DNA from: Diplonema japonicum
Taxonomy: Eukaryota; Euglenozoa; Diplonemea; Diplonemida; Diplonemidae
NCBI GenBank assembly: GCA_964019335.1
Contig: OZ025711.1
Span: 186,001 to 250,000, forward strand
Length of the DNA stretch: 64,000 bases
Direction of reading: 5' to 3'
Shown here: piece by piece, positions 27,859-38,864 of the stretch
Numbering within the stretch: position 1 is the stretch's first letter
Layout: every line of letters begins with the position of its first letter
Position numbers and translations under genes: made by a program
The notes under the pieces: generated by a model
The model's database searches: none
Seen by the model: only the letters and a program-made list of their open reading frames with translations
Told to the model about the DNA's origin: nothing

Positions 27859-28318
27859 CTTAGGAGCTGTGCGCACTCCTAATGAAGGTATTTATTTTTT
27901 TTTTTTGCACCCTTCCTTCTTTTTCTTTAAGTGTTTCCTAAATGATGTTATTGAATTTTAGAAAAAAATGAAACGAAGAATAACAACAAATGGTAATTCA
28001 TTTGACGAAAATCTTGGTACACCTGAAGGGTACTTCTTAAGCGGAAAGTGCCTAACACGTGAAGCAGGCTGCACTGCTTTCAATATGTTCTTCAGGTAAG
28101 GAGGTTCGTACAGGGGTCTGTAATCATAGACAGTTGCATCTAGGTCAAGACAGTGTAAAGAGAATAGCCAATAAACATATCAATTAATCGGCTTATAGAA
28201 AATCAAAGACAAGGAAAAGAAGGGAGGAAGTACTTGTCACTCAAGTGGTGTAATCCCGTGGAAGACTGACCAGGAGCCTCCCATTGAAGGAGATTACCAG
28301 CACAAGACGACTCGTGCG
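27859..28318 (-). other. Spacer between the membrane-protein gene and the giant gene
   Basis: This 460-nt AT-rich stretch holds a poly-A/T run (about 27893-27906) and the presumed 3' UTR of the upstream gene plus the leader of the giant gene. The only recognisable signal is the CACAG acceptor-like site at about 27867-27871. No ORF or RNA gene is evident. Confidence 0.5.
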
Positions 28319-30328
28319 TTACTCATTAGGAATGTGTGTAGCGCGACGCTTCACGTCAGTCGAGGCGTCGAACTTCTCGCTGGTAGCGTCGCCGTAGGGC
28401 AGATGGTCGCTGTGCACGTCGCAGGGGGCACCGTACGGCTCGTTGGGCTTTTTCTTGCGCGTTCTACGCTTGATTACAATCACCAGCAGCAAAATCAACA
28501 GCAGAAAAACGCCCCCTGCCACTGCAGCAATAATGCCTTTTGACGAGATATCATCTGCAGCTTCTGCCTCAGGTGTGCAGTTCGGCATGGCATACCCGCT
28601 AAAGCACTTCCTGATCACACATTTGCCCTCGATCAGCAACAGCTCTTGCACACCATCTGCCATGTGATTGCATTCCCACGCTATCAACCTTATAATCACA
28701 GTGTCCCCCAAAACCTTAGCTAGCTGGGGCTCTCTCTCGCTATAGAGCTTCGGCAGCCGGACGTCCAGCTCCCCCAGAACGAACAACGCCTGTGACACAG
28801 TGTACGAGGCGTTGGACACATGTATGACGGAGCCCTGCCTCAAAACGCTGTCGCCAAGGATGGGGGGCGCGTACCGTGTAGTCATCAGGTCCATGACATT
28901 GTGGTCAGATCTTTTGATAGCTGACCAGTTCCCCTTTGTCCATGTCTGCGAGAGACGTGCGAAAAAACCCGACGAGGGGGACATCGTTGGTGCACCTGTG
29001 TCACGTCGCGTCGGGGACACTGAAGGGGTTCGGGTTGCTGTGGTTGGTGCACTTGTTGACGGGTCCTTGGGGGACGGTGTGTGCTTTGGAGCTGTAGTCA
29101 AGTGTGGTGGAGACGGATTCGTAGAGTCCGGGGAAGGTGTTGCACCTGCGTGCTGCGGTGTCCGGGTATCGGTATCTGGAGCCTCTGTTGTGGGTACAGG
29201 TGGGGGCACTGGAGCCTCTGTTGTGGGTACAGGTGTGTGCGCAGAAGCGGGTGCGAGCGTCCGGTACACTGGAGCCTCTGTTGTAGGTACAGGTGTCTGG
29301 GTTGGAACTGGTGAGGGCGTTCGGGGCACTGGAGCCTGTATAGGCACAGGTGTCAGCGCCGGAACCGGTGCAGGCACCCGTGACAGTGGAACCTCTGTTG
29401 TAAATACAGGTGTCTGGGTAGAAACCGGTACGGGCGTCCGGGGCAGTGATGAAGGAGAAGGGGTCACAGGTGCCACAGTATTATCTGGTTCGGGTGTGGG
29501 CACTGCAGTGGGCAAAGGTGGAACCTCTGTTGTAAATACAGGTGCCTGGGTACTAGAAACAGGAGCCGGTGCAGTGGAAGGAAAAGTCTTGTCAACAAGC
29601 TCTTTGCAAGTACAGTACTGATGCGCTGCAATCCAGTGGCAAGAAAAGTTAGGATTGTCGCTGCAAGCAACTGCCTGGCACGTGGCAGCCGTTTTGTACT
29701 TGTCGCAGGGCGAGGTGTAGCACGTGCATTCAGAACGTGCAGCATCCCAGTAGCACGTGTTGTCCGGCGCCTCCGGACAGAAACCGTTACAAAGTGCCGG
29801 GCTTCTGATCTCACTGCACGAAGAAGGATTCTTCACAAAACAGTCGCACTGGTTACGCGATGTGTCCCAGTAACACTGAGTGGTGGGGTCCTCGGGGCAA
29901 ACCCCTACACAGCTTGTAGGCGAGCGGTTGTCTTTGCACTTTCCCCTGCTGCCAAGGCATATGCATGTGGCGTAAGTAGCATCCCACTTGCATTTACTGT
30001 AGCGATCCTCAGGGCACACCCCGCCACAAGCCTCTTCGCCTAGCTCTTCACACTTTAGAGGAGCATCAGCATAGCACTCGCAAAGCTTCCTGCTCTTGTC
30101 CCAAAGACAGATCCCATCACTAGTGGCAGTGCATGCTCCGTTGCACAACTTCATGTCGAGTCCCCTACATTTGTCCACGACACACACGCACTCCCCTTTG
30201 TTCCATGTACAGCTCCCTCCCTGCGAGCAGTCACCATAGCAGGCCTGTTGACTTTTTATCTGGTTGCATTTAAAAGACACAGTATCAGCACCAACAGCCA
30301 GCAGCAGCAGAGCGACAATGACGCTCAT
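28319..30328 (-). CDS. Type I membrane protein with Cys/Trp modules and Pro/Thr-rich stalk
   Basis: This predicted 669-residue protein is read from the ATG at 30328, where a short hydrophobic signal peptide begins (MSVIVALLLLAVGA). An ATG at 30349 is also in frame, but an acceptor-like TTATTACAG lies between the two, so an SL-spliced mRNA would start at 30328. Six Cys-rich modules of about 38 residues follow, each with a C-x-W-(D/N) core and most ending in C-x-C. Then come a long Pro/Thr/Val stalk with PVPTTEAP-type repeats, a folded region of about 130 residues with Cys, one transmembrane helix (GIIAAVAGGVFLLLILLLVIVI) and a basic tail of about 45 residues. It lies immediately upstream of the giant gene and shares its Cys/Trp module theme, so a common surface complex is inferred. 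No enzymatic motif is seen. Confidence 0.85.
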   Translation of the reverse strand: MSVIVALLLLAVGADTVSFKCNQIKSQQACYGDCSQGGSCTWNKGECVCVVDKCRGLDMKLCNGACTATSDGICLWDKSRKLCECYADAPLKCEELGEEACGGVCPEDRYSKCKWDATYATCICLGSRGKCKDNRSPTSCVGVCPEDPTTQCYWDTSRNQCDCFVKNPSSCSEIRSPALCNGFCPEAPDNTCYWDAARSECTCYTSPCDKYKTAATCQAVACSDNPNFSCHWIAAHQYCTCKELVDKTFPSTAPAPVSSTQAPVFTTEVPPLPTAVPTPEPDNTVAPVTPSPSSLPRTPVPVSTQTPVFTTEVPLSRVPAPVPALTPVPIQAPVPRTPSPVPTQTPVPTTEAPVYRTLAPASAHTPVPTTEAPVPPPVPTTEAPDTDTRTPQHAGATPSPDSTNPSPPHLTTAPKHTPSPKDPSTSAPTTATRTPSVSPTRRDTGAPTMSPSSGFFARLSQTWTKGNWSAIKRSDHNVMDLMTTRYAPPILGDSVLRQGSVIHVSNASYTVSQALFVLGELDVRLPKLYSEREPQLAKVLGDTVIIRLIAWECNHMADGVQELLLIEGKCVIRKCFSGYAMPNCTPEAEAADDISSKGIIAAVAGGVFLLLILLLVIVIKRRTRKKKPNEPYGAPCDVHSDHLPYGDATSEKFDASTDVKRRATHIPNE
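29170..29430 (-). repeat. Coding minisatellite in the stalk
   Basis: A unit close to GGAGCCTCTGTTGTGGGTAC on the plus strand recurs several times with variable spacers. In the minus frame it encodes PVPTTEAPV-like Pro/Thr repeats, a typical O-glycosylated stalk composition. All copies keep the reading frame. Confidence 0.7.
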
Positions 30329-30384
30329 GTAAACCACCTGTAATAACATTGTAGTGACGACACAGGGAATAAAAGAATCATAAT

Positions 30385-33229
30385 CTATAAGCCTTCTACA
30401 TAAACAGGCAACGCATTCATTTGTTTCACCCAACGGAGCTCTACTACAATTGTGCCTGCGACACCAGCGCTGTTATTAAGCTCCAGCACAGCGTTGATGG
30501 TGGAGGCGGTGGACTCAAGAAGGGGCGACAGTGCCACAGATGCTTTTCCAATCATGGAGGCTTGGGGGTCAAGAGCCCCATCATCGAGAACTATGAAGCT
30601 CAAAAAAGCACCTTTCAAGTACTGCATATTGCTTGAATCCATGCTGTGTTGGGTGTGATAATACGTGTGCGTTCATACCTAATAGGGTATTCGTGTGTGA
30701 AGTGGAAGATGGGATCCCTTGTGTGCTGCGGCTGTGACATGTCCACAGTCAGGTCTTGCAGGTACACCTTGTCAGTGACAACAGAGGAAACGGGTGTGAC
30801 TAAGACATAAGGTACAGGGTTTGTTGAGCAAACGAGGCCTCTGCATTCATGCACCACCACTTTCAAGGATTTGATGTGACGGAAGTTGTACAGCATTGTC
30901 GTATTCACGCTGCCTGCTGCCGGAAGTGTGGGGTGGCTCCCCCAGTCCAGGGGTAGTGCGTGCTGAAGCCTCAACGTGTACTCGAGGGATGCAACACGTG
31001 TTTCACTGTCCAGCAGTCCGATGTGGCCTTGCGACAAGCAGCTCGCAGGTGCCAACAGGCCTTTCAGGGACAGCTTGCCTTTAGCAATAGATTCAAACTT
31101 TACACCGTCCACATAGTGCAGCTCAACATCGACTTCTTTGTGCTGTATGTAGTGCCGAAGTGCGTTGCTGACCTCAATCGTGAAGCAGAAAGTCTTGCTA
31201 AAGGTGAGGGACCTGCCTGTCAGGGTCTCCGTGATGCATGTCTCGAAGTCAAGGAAGTCGAACGACAAGCAAAATGTGGCTATCGAAGTGTCTCCATCAA
31301 ACATATCAACCGTCAAGTGCGACAAGGACACCTCGAGCACTGTCTCGTTGTCACCAGCCAATACTGACGATACATCGCTGTCTGTGGAGCATTTCTTCCC
31401 AATACCCCTGTACTCCGCCAGCTCATTTGTGAGCCTTCTCACCTTGTCGCCCATGTTATCTAGAAGAGCGTTCTTGTCCTCAGCTGTGTTTCGCAGGCCT
31501 ATGATCTTCTCTGCCTCCATCTCGATGCGCATTTCACGTGTCTGCAGTGCCTTCTTTGCCACCTCGAGTTCGCGCAGCAGAGCAGCATTTTCAGCCCGTA
31601 AATCGCCGAGCTCTGAATCGGGCACGTCCCATGCCTTTATTAAGAACTCTAAATCAGTTGGATCCCCTTTTCTCTTGTGGTGTTGGATCAATGCTAGCGC
31701 CTTGTGGACGTCCTCCTCCTGGTCCACTTGTGCACCTGGCCCGAAGAGCCTCACTCTTTCGGTCAGTGCCTCGACTTTACCTCGCAACGTTATGGCTTCG
31801 GTGTCAAGTGCGTCGCGTTCCTTCTGCACCTTCACCCAGTTGCCGTGCATCTCGTCACGTTGCTCTGTTGCGAACTGCACGTCTCGGAAGAGCTGCTTAT
31901 TATTTCTTTCGGAGTCCTCTAGCTGCTTCTGTCTCTCTTCCAGCAGCCTCTCATAGTCATCCCGCAGCTCTCGGGTCACCTCGTCACGTATCGTGTGGCA
32001 CTTCTGCATCAGGCGGTTTACTTCCTCGTTCAGAAGCCTCACTTCCTCATCCCGTGCCTTCATCCTTTCGTCAAGACCTTCGATCCTCCCCATACCCACT
32101 TTTGCCACCTGCAGCGCGTTCTCTGCCTCCAACGCACGCTCATTAGCAGTTACAACGTTGTCGTTGAGCCTCTCAAGCTCCTGAATGAGCTCTACCTGAG
32201 ACGACTTCATGCTTTCTGCGGCCTGCTGAGCTTGCTTCACACGCGAATCAAGCAGCACAAGCTTAGCATTTTTCTCTACGACCTCCCTCTGCAGATCTAC
32301 CACGTCACTCTTCATGTATGCAGCTTCCGCACCTCTAGAGGCCAGGATATCTCGCTCGTGCGCCATCAGAGTGAGCTCTTTCTCAAGATTATTCTTCTCT
32401 TCGAAGACTTCTTCGACGCGGAACTGTAACGACAGGTTCTCCTTGCGGAGCGTTGTGATGAGCGCCTGCGGTGGTGAAACACAATGGAGTGGGGTCATAC
32501 CGTGGTTGTACCGTCGATGCCAATGGGCATAATCTGTTCTTGGAGATGAAGAGCCTGTTGCTGAGAAGGTGTTGGCAAGGGCTTCTCCCTGATGCTGTGT
32601 ATATGTTGTTGTGGCTGTTGTTCTATTGACGAAGGCCCATGTGTAACTGTCTGCACCCATGCATTCATGAGCCTAGGCCTTGTGATGGAGGGAGCAGGTG
32701 GTGATAACGGCCAAGCAATAGGCGACGTTGCCCTGCCGCTGACGGAGGCCGTTTCCTCGAATGCTCTGCGGGGCCGCAGCGCCCGTACTGCTTGCACAGA
32801 GTTACTAGGCTGCTGCTTCTGTGTGGAATCTGTCTTTGCTTTCAGAGCCTCGTACTTCCTCTTCCATTCATCCACACTAGGATCTCTGCTCCTTGCTCGT
32901 GACTGCTTCAGTTGCTTGTATCTCTGTTCCCACTTTTCTGACATCTTTTGCGCAGTGCTGCACGACTTCTGTGCAGTCGCAAACTTCACAGAAACCTCTT
33001 TCAACCGCGCCTCTTGTATTTTTATGAATTCATCTGTGTCTTTGCACTTCCCCCTTGCATTCCCTCCAGCTCCGTCAGGGAGCTCCCTCTTCTGCAGTTC
33101 TTCCACAATCGATTTAAATTGTCGCTTGATCTCTTTCAGCTGCTCTTCCCTCTTGGTAGCTTCTTGCTTCAATCTTGTGTTTGCTGTTTGGAGGACATCC
33201 GCCTTTGCCTTCCAACTGACACCAGACAT
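30385..33229 (-). CDS. RPGRIP1L-like: RPGRIP1L-like ciliary transition-zone protein (coiled coil plus two C2 domains)
   Basis: Three exons (33229-32501, 32465-30679, 30643-30385) give 924 residues. Both introns are exactly 35 nt with GTATGA donors and CAG acceptors, in phase 0 and phase 2. Residues ~10-130 and ~245-610 are coiled coil. About 620-770 is a C2-like domain with FDFLDFET and a following YIQHKEVDVELH, closely matching the first C2 domain of RPGRIP1L. About 785-924 is a second C2 domain (LSFIVLDDG, IGKASVALSPLL, GTIVVELRW). In known species RPGRIP1L organises the transition zone at the ciliary base. The protein ends after the second C2, so the third RPGR-interacting domain of vertebrate proteins is absent. 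A CATCAG acceptor lies 3 nt before the ATG. Confidence 0.85.
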
Positions 33230-33358
33230 GTCCTGATGGTGAGTATAATCGTGCAAAGGGCTAAAGAAAGAAAAACAACAACAACGCAAGTACAGAAAAT
33301 ACAAAACAGTACAATTGTCCTAAACATTTCCAAACGTTACCGTAACCTTACAATCAAC

Positions 33359-35105
33359 CTACTGCCTTGGCTCTGTCGACCTGCCGTAGGAAATCTCAGA
33401 GGGTGTGTAGGAGCGGGACCTGGACGCTGCCGAGTACCTTCCCTGGGACATTCTGTCCATGGAGGCTCGGGAAGGTGTTCTCACCGAGCCGCCTTGTTGG
33501 GAGTGCCTCTCGAGCGAGGCCCTGTCGAGCGAAGGTGGGGTGAGGGGGACGTCGGGCAGCTGCCTCTGCGGGGAGTCCATGATCATACTGTGCTTTGCCT
33601 TTTCAGACCTAAGCAGAGCGTGCGATACAAGACGCTGCGGGGATGGGCTGGGCATCCCCGGCGAAGCTGACTTACGGCTGAACGTGTTAACCTCAGCCCT
33701 GTGGGTTTTTTTTGATTCTGCGAACCGCGCCTGCGATCTGAAAGAACTGTTAGGAGGTGTGGCGGGCGGTGGCGAAACTGGGTTCACATTTCCGATGTCT
33801 GCCCTGTGACGGCGCTTTTCCGACGTGAAACATTCGTTCGATTGGTACACAGGCTGTGGGCGGTACAGTGATCCATTGTAAACATACCTGCTTGCCTTGC
33901 AAGACACCAGGACTGCCCCCGCCAACACTGATGTGGTGACCCCGCTTGGCCCTTGCAAGTTCCTGCCTACTCGTATAGTTTGCAGAATGGCTTCGTTGCT
34001 GACTGACAGCAGGCTCAGTGCGCCTTGGCGAGTTATGCATGTCTGTCACGTGCTTGCGCTTTTCTGCAGAAAAAGTACAGTTGCTGACATGGCCACAATG
34101 CTCATCATGCAGTTTAACACTTGCCAGCTGCTTGCCTGTGTCATTGTTTATGGTGCTACATTACATACGAGAATGCTGTGGGGATACCGACACAGCATGA
34201 CGCCTCTTCTCGTCGCTATAGGCGAAGTGAGAGTTGTACCCAGTTGAAGGCAGCTGCTTGCGAGCAGGCGACCCGCTCATATCAGCACGGTGGCGAGTGA
34301 TGTCGTGCTTAAGCCTGGCCACGGATTCATACAGCGGGCTCATGTCACGCACGTGGTCCGATGACTTGGAACGGCGGTTCGAAGAGTGCATGCCTGTGGA
34401 ATGCCGGTGCTTCATGCGGTTCAGTGTCTGGTTAGACGTCTGCAGGCCGCAGTCGGCAGGGGAAGCAGACCTCTTCGTTGCTCCTGTCCTTGCAGGCACG
34501 TGGTTGTGAATGCCTGTGAGATGCCCTTTCTTCTCCTTGTTCATGTCCTTGTAGGAAGTGTGCTTGTAGTCATCGGGATGCGGGGTGTAGTTTAGGTAGT
34601 TGTCGACGACACCCTTCCTGCTCTCCTGCTGCGTCACGGGGTAAATGGGCGTCTTACACAGCCCTATCTCATTCGCAAGCTGATTGTAAGATTTGTGTCG
34701 GAAATGCTCGGGAGATCGGGGCTCGGGCCTTGATGCCGCCTTCTCTGGGAGAATGGGCGTCATGTGCTCGACTTTTTCGATAGCCAGCTCGCGCTGGGAT
34801 TTATGGTAAGGTGGCCCTGGCATGCCCACGTGCTCGCACTGCCACTTAGCCGGCGATAGTGAGCGAGTGCTCCTTTGGGGTGATGCCCTGATTTCAGTCC
34901 TGTGTACTCTCTTCTCCGATTCGAACATCTCCTGCGAGTAGTGTGGAGCCTGCGGCTGGTTCTCCTCGTAAGGATGGCTGAGTCTTGTTGAATGTCTCGC
35001 TGGTGAGTTGCATATTGTGGCTAGGTGCTTCCTCTTTTCGTCACAAAACGCATTAGCGCTGTAGTGCGGCAGCACTCTTTGCGGGGAGCGGGAAGTGCGT
35101 GACAT
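33359..35105 (-). CDS. Repeat protein with about 13 EKRxH motifs, function unknown
   Basis: Three exons (35105-34169, 34135-33888, 33853-33359) give 559 residues. The introns are 33 and 34 nt with GTATGT donors and CACAG/ACAG acceptors, and the spliced phases agree. The protein consists of about 13 imperfect copies, spaced 30-45 residues apart, of a short motif: aromatic or small residue, then EKR-x-H-x(3)-I/M and often SP-x-R (for example CDEKRKHLATICNSP and SEKRVHRTEIRASP). The rest is basic and rich in Ser/Pro/Arg, suggesting disorder. I do not recognise a family. The short repeats in a basic chain are reminiscent of microtubule-associated flagellar proteins, and the gene sits between ciliary and kinesin genes, but this is only inference. 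An ACTACAG acceptor lies 4 nt before the ATG. Confidence 0.8.
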
Positions 35106-35507
35106 GTTACTGTAGTTGATATAACAATGCTGAACGCCAAACCATGTTATAAGAATAAAACACTGGGAAAAGAACAGAGAACCAAAAAAGAGCGGTGTCG
35201 GGGGTGTTGGGAAAGGGCCATGGCCACTGTCTGCGTAGCACAGGCGTCCATTCGATACAAGACAAAAGGAAGGAGTGATGGCTACCGGCAGGCGACGCTT
35301 CATGCTTGCCCAAACATGTTTGCACTGTTGAAATGCAGACTATTTAATGAGAGGGAAAAGGGGCGACTTGATCCATTGCACTACGGGAGTGCATGGTGCA
35401 GTCTTCGCACAAGGTGGAAACAGGGGATACGGGGAAATAACACTGGCGGCCTTCAGTTAAGGGGAAAGTCGCATTCTGTATTGTTCGTTAGAGCGGCTGC
35501 TCAGCAA
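35106..35507 (-). other. Spacer between kinesin and EKRxH genes
   Basis: About 400 nt. It would hold the kinesin 3' UTR and the leader of the next gene. The only signal seen is the CAACTACAG acceptor-like site just before 35105. Minus-strand ORF extensions into it lack features. Confidence 0.5.
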
Positions 35508-38329
35508 CTAACGTGTCTTGCCGGTGTAACGCGGTGGTGGAAAGAGGGAACTACTGTTGTGGCGGCTCTCGCCTGGAGAAGTGCTCCTTCCTTTTGGCGG
35601 GGTACGCCTTCCTGACGGGATGCCCATCCCCGGAGAGGGCGAACGACAAGGTTTTCTGGGTGGAGACTGCGTTCGAGAGCTTGTGTAGTGCAGCGTGTCG
35701 CCGATCCACTCCCTCTCCCTAGGTGGCGAGGATGTCCTCACGGGCGACGTGGAGCGTACGTTTGTGGCACCCACTGGGCTTGCGGAGGACGACGGGAAGA
35801 ACCTGTGCGACACGATCTCTTTGAGATCCCTGTGCTTCTCGTTGAGCCCTTTCACCGTCGTTGTCCTAATCAGCAGCTCGTTCCTCAGCGACGAAAGTAT
35901 CTCACGTTCGATCGTGAGGTTCTCGGTGACCTCGGAGTGCGTCAGCTGCTGCTTGTCGTATTCAGCAGACAGCTCGCTGGTCTCCTGCCTCTTCTCCGCA
36001 ATGTTGCCGTTCATGATCTGCCCTGCAGACCTCATTTGCTGAGTCTCTGTCTGCAGCGCCACCACTTCCTTCTCAACAAGCTGCCGCTGCCTTCTCAGCT
36101 CTTCAAGAAGCTCGCCCTTTACCTCACGCTCCCTCCTGGCGGTCTCAACCTTGCCCTGCAGTACTATATCGTTGTTCTTGTGCACTCTCTGCTCCCTAGC
36201 TATCTGGTCCTTCATGCTAGTGAGTTCCGACCTCTTCCTGTCATACATGCGCACGTAAGACATCTTGTCGTCCTCGAGGCTCTTCTTCTCTATCTGCAGC
36301 TGCTTGACCCTTTCCTCTGCGAGCCTTTCTTCTGCCTTGTTCCTGATGTCTGTCGACGCATGGATGCTCTCGACAGCACGAGTCCTCTCGCGCAGGCTGC
36401 TATTGTCCCTCAAAATCTCTGTCCTCATCTTGCTAAACTTCTCGATCTCGAGGTATGAGGTGGTTGTTGCATCGTTCAAAGAGTTCAACTCGCTGTGGAT
36501 CTCGTCGAGCCTCACACTTGCTTTTGTCTTAATGAAGGCGAACTGGAATGCCTTGGAGAACTCCTTCCTCCTAGTGTGTGTCACCTCACTGAAGGCTAGC
36601 TTTGTCCTCGTGTCGACATCGAGGACAGTCTGCAGAATCTCCTCCCTCTGCGCAACTTCGGCAGTCTTGAGGACTTCGTTGGTCTCAAGCTCCTCGTTGA
36701 TGACGTCTGCCTCCTCTTTCTTCGACCTGAGCACGTCGTCAGCGTTCTCGTACATCGACCTCTCGTGCTCATGCTTGACGTCTAGGTTCTCTGACTTAAG
36801 TTGAGACACCTCCCGCTCCTTGATCTCAACCTCGACTTGCTTCTTCTCAATCTCCTGCTTGTGCTCGACGATCTGTTTGGCAGCCTCGATGGCCATCTCG
36901 CCCATCTCAGTCATTTCGGTTTCTCTGCTCTCGAGCTCGTACTTCAATGTCTCAAAAGAGTTCTCGTCAACATCGCCTGCCGCAATGCGCTCGCGCAGCG
37001 CCTCAATTTCAGATTGCATTGCCGACACAAGTACTGACGCCTTCTCCTCGTTCACCTTCACGGTGTTCACAATGGCCTTGGCCTTGAGAGCGTACCTTGG
37101 ATGAAGTGGTTTTGAGATCAAAGAACATACCTCAGCGTGTTGGTGGTGTCCTCTACGTTGCTGACGTGCGGCGACACGGTGGCGAGCATCATCGTCTTGC
37201 TGTTCCCACCAAGGGACTCGGACAGCACCCAGGTGAGCATTGCATCACGGTAAGGAGGGACGGCCTTGGGATCTTTCTTCTTCTTCATTGAGTTCTCGAT
37301 GAGGACGTCGATGACCCTCCTCAAAGTGGACAGCGACAGGTTGATACGTGTGGCCTCGATGAGACGGTCGCCCTCGACACCGGACATCTTGATTCTCTCA
37401 CTGCCTGCCAAGTCCACCAAGTTGATGTGTGCGTACCTGTGGACACCTTTCACTTTGTTCTTGGCGACAACGTTTAGCTGGAACACAGCGTGACTCCTAC
37501 TGGAAGTAGCGTTCATTTTTGTCTCTGCAGTGGCACGGTGCACCATGCCTGCCTCGATCACACGCTTCACGTCTTCTGCGGTCGAAATGCCCTGCTTGCT
37601 GTCCAGCCTCGTCAGGCCCTCCACGAACACACCGTGGGCAGGTGAGTTCCTCACACGCAGGTCTTGGTACTCCTCTTCATCATCGTCGTTGGCATTCGTC
37701 CCCCTGCGTTTTGCCCCGCCCTTGGGGCTTGTGTCGGACTTCCTCTTTTCGGAGCCGACAGTTGACTGTCTCTTGGGAACGATGGACTTCCTCTTCCCGG
37801 TCTTCTTCTTCCATGTGTCCTCGGCTAGAAGATCCTTGCATTTCTCGTTGTAGATTTCCATGAAGGAAATTGAAATGCTGTATTGGTAGCCTCCTTTGTT
37901 CTGCACGCGCTGTGTCTGTTCGAACAGCAGGTCTACAAGGCGGGGAGCGATACCGGGGTTGGAAGGGGCTCCGAGCATGGTGTATGTCTTTCCAGAGCCT
38001 GTCTGCCCGTAGGCGAAGATACAGCAGTGGTAGCCCTTCAGGGCTGCCTCGACGGCAACGACACCTGTCTTTTCGAAGACGTCTACCTGGTCGGCAAAAG
38101 TCTTGTTGCTGTACTGGTTCTGGGACTCGGGGATCGACCAGAAGGTTTCGTGGAACTCAAAACTGTCCTTCACAGTGCCATCTTCGTTAATAATGTGCAC
38201 AGTGTTCTTGTCCATCATTACCACGCTGTTGGGGTATGTCTCTGGGTGGTCCCCCAACTCCCTGTTGTTGAAGGGTCGTACCCTCGTCATCACCTGCACC
38301 GCCGATTTCTCAGGTCCTTTCTTAGACAT
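35508..38329 (-). CDS. Kinesin-3-like motor protein with coiled-coil tail
   Basis: Two exons (38329-37131 and 37095-35508) give 928 residues. The 35-nt intron splits the conserved NTLR-YA motor end in phase 2. Motor signatures are the P-loop GQTGSGKT at 108-115, switch I NATSSRSH at 273-280, switch II DLAGSER at 306-312, and LTWVLSESLGGNSKT, which is typical of kinesin-3-type motors. A Lys/Ser/Asp-rich insert of about 50 residues (~170-220) follows the MEIYNEKCKDLL strand. Beyond the motor there is about 370 residues of heptad-like coiled coil and a Ser/Pro/Arg-rich tail of about 110 residues. No FHA or PH domain, usual in kinesin-3 cargo motors, is visible. It probably acts as a microtubule motor in the flagellum or cytoplasm. 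The acceptor is TTAAG, 4 nt before the ATG. Confidence 0.9.
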
Positions 38330-38864
38330 CTTACTTAATTGTCCCTTTTACACTGCTTTGCTTTTTTTGGGGGGGAGGGTTTTTTTCTTTCGGCACCTCA
38401 TAAGGTATACAAAAAAAAAAAAGAAAATACCTTTTTTTTTTTTAGAAAAGTCTAGTCCACTAATTTTGAGAAAAAAAAAAGAAAATTTAAAAAAAAAAAA
38501 AAAACCCACCACCACCAAATTCCCTCCCACTCACGTTGCTTTAAAACATTTAAAAGAAAATCCTTTCTCATTTTTTTTATTTTTTTTTTCTTCTTTTGTT
38601 CTTTTTTTTTTATTTTTTTTATAAAAAACACACTTTTTCATTTTTTAATTTAAAAACTGTAGGTTAAGAAAAAAAGGCCAGAGGGAAGAAGGGGGAAGCC
38701 AAAAAAAAAAAAAAAAAAAAAGAAAGCCACCAAACACCAACACCCCGACACCCCACTGTAACTGTTGATGGCATCTAAGAGGTAGGCTAGCAGGTCTCTA
38801 GTACTGGGTAGGTTGCAACGTCCTTCAAACCCCCTTTAATGCAACACTAAAAAGTATCGACGGT
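38330..38864. other. Homopolymer-rich spacer
   Basis: About 535 nt between the proteasome and kinesin genes, full of A and T runs of 8-20 nt. No gene, RNA or clear signal is seen beyond presumed UTR sequence. Confidence 0.5.

Noticed and set aside
30329-30433. N-terminal extension of the membrane protein to 30433
   Set aside because: The extension overlaps the end of the RPGRIP1L-like gene region, lacks signal-peptide character, and lies before the likely acceptor site.
33750-34049. Separate 99-codon minus-strand gene
   Set aside because: It is the middle exon of the EKRxH protein read on through the next intron; it starts at a GTG and loses the motif after the donor site.
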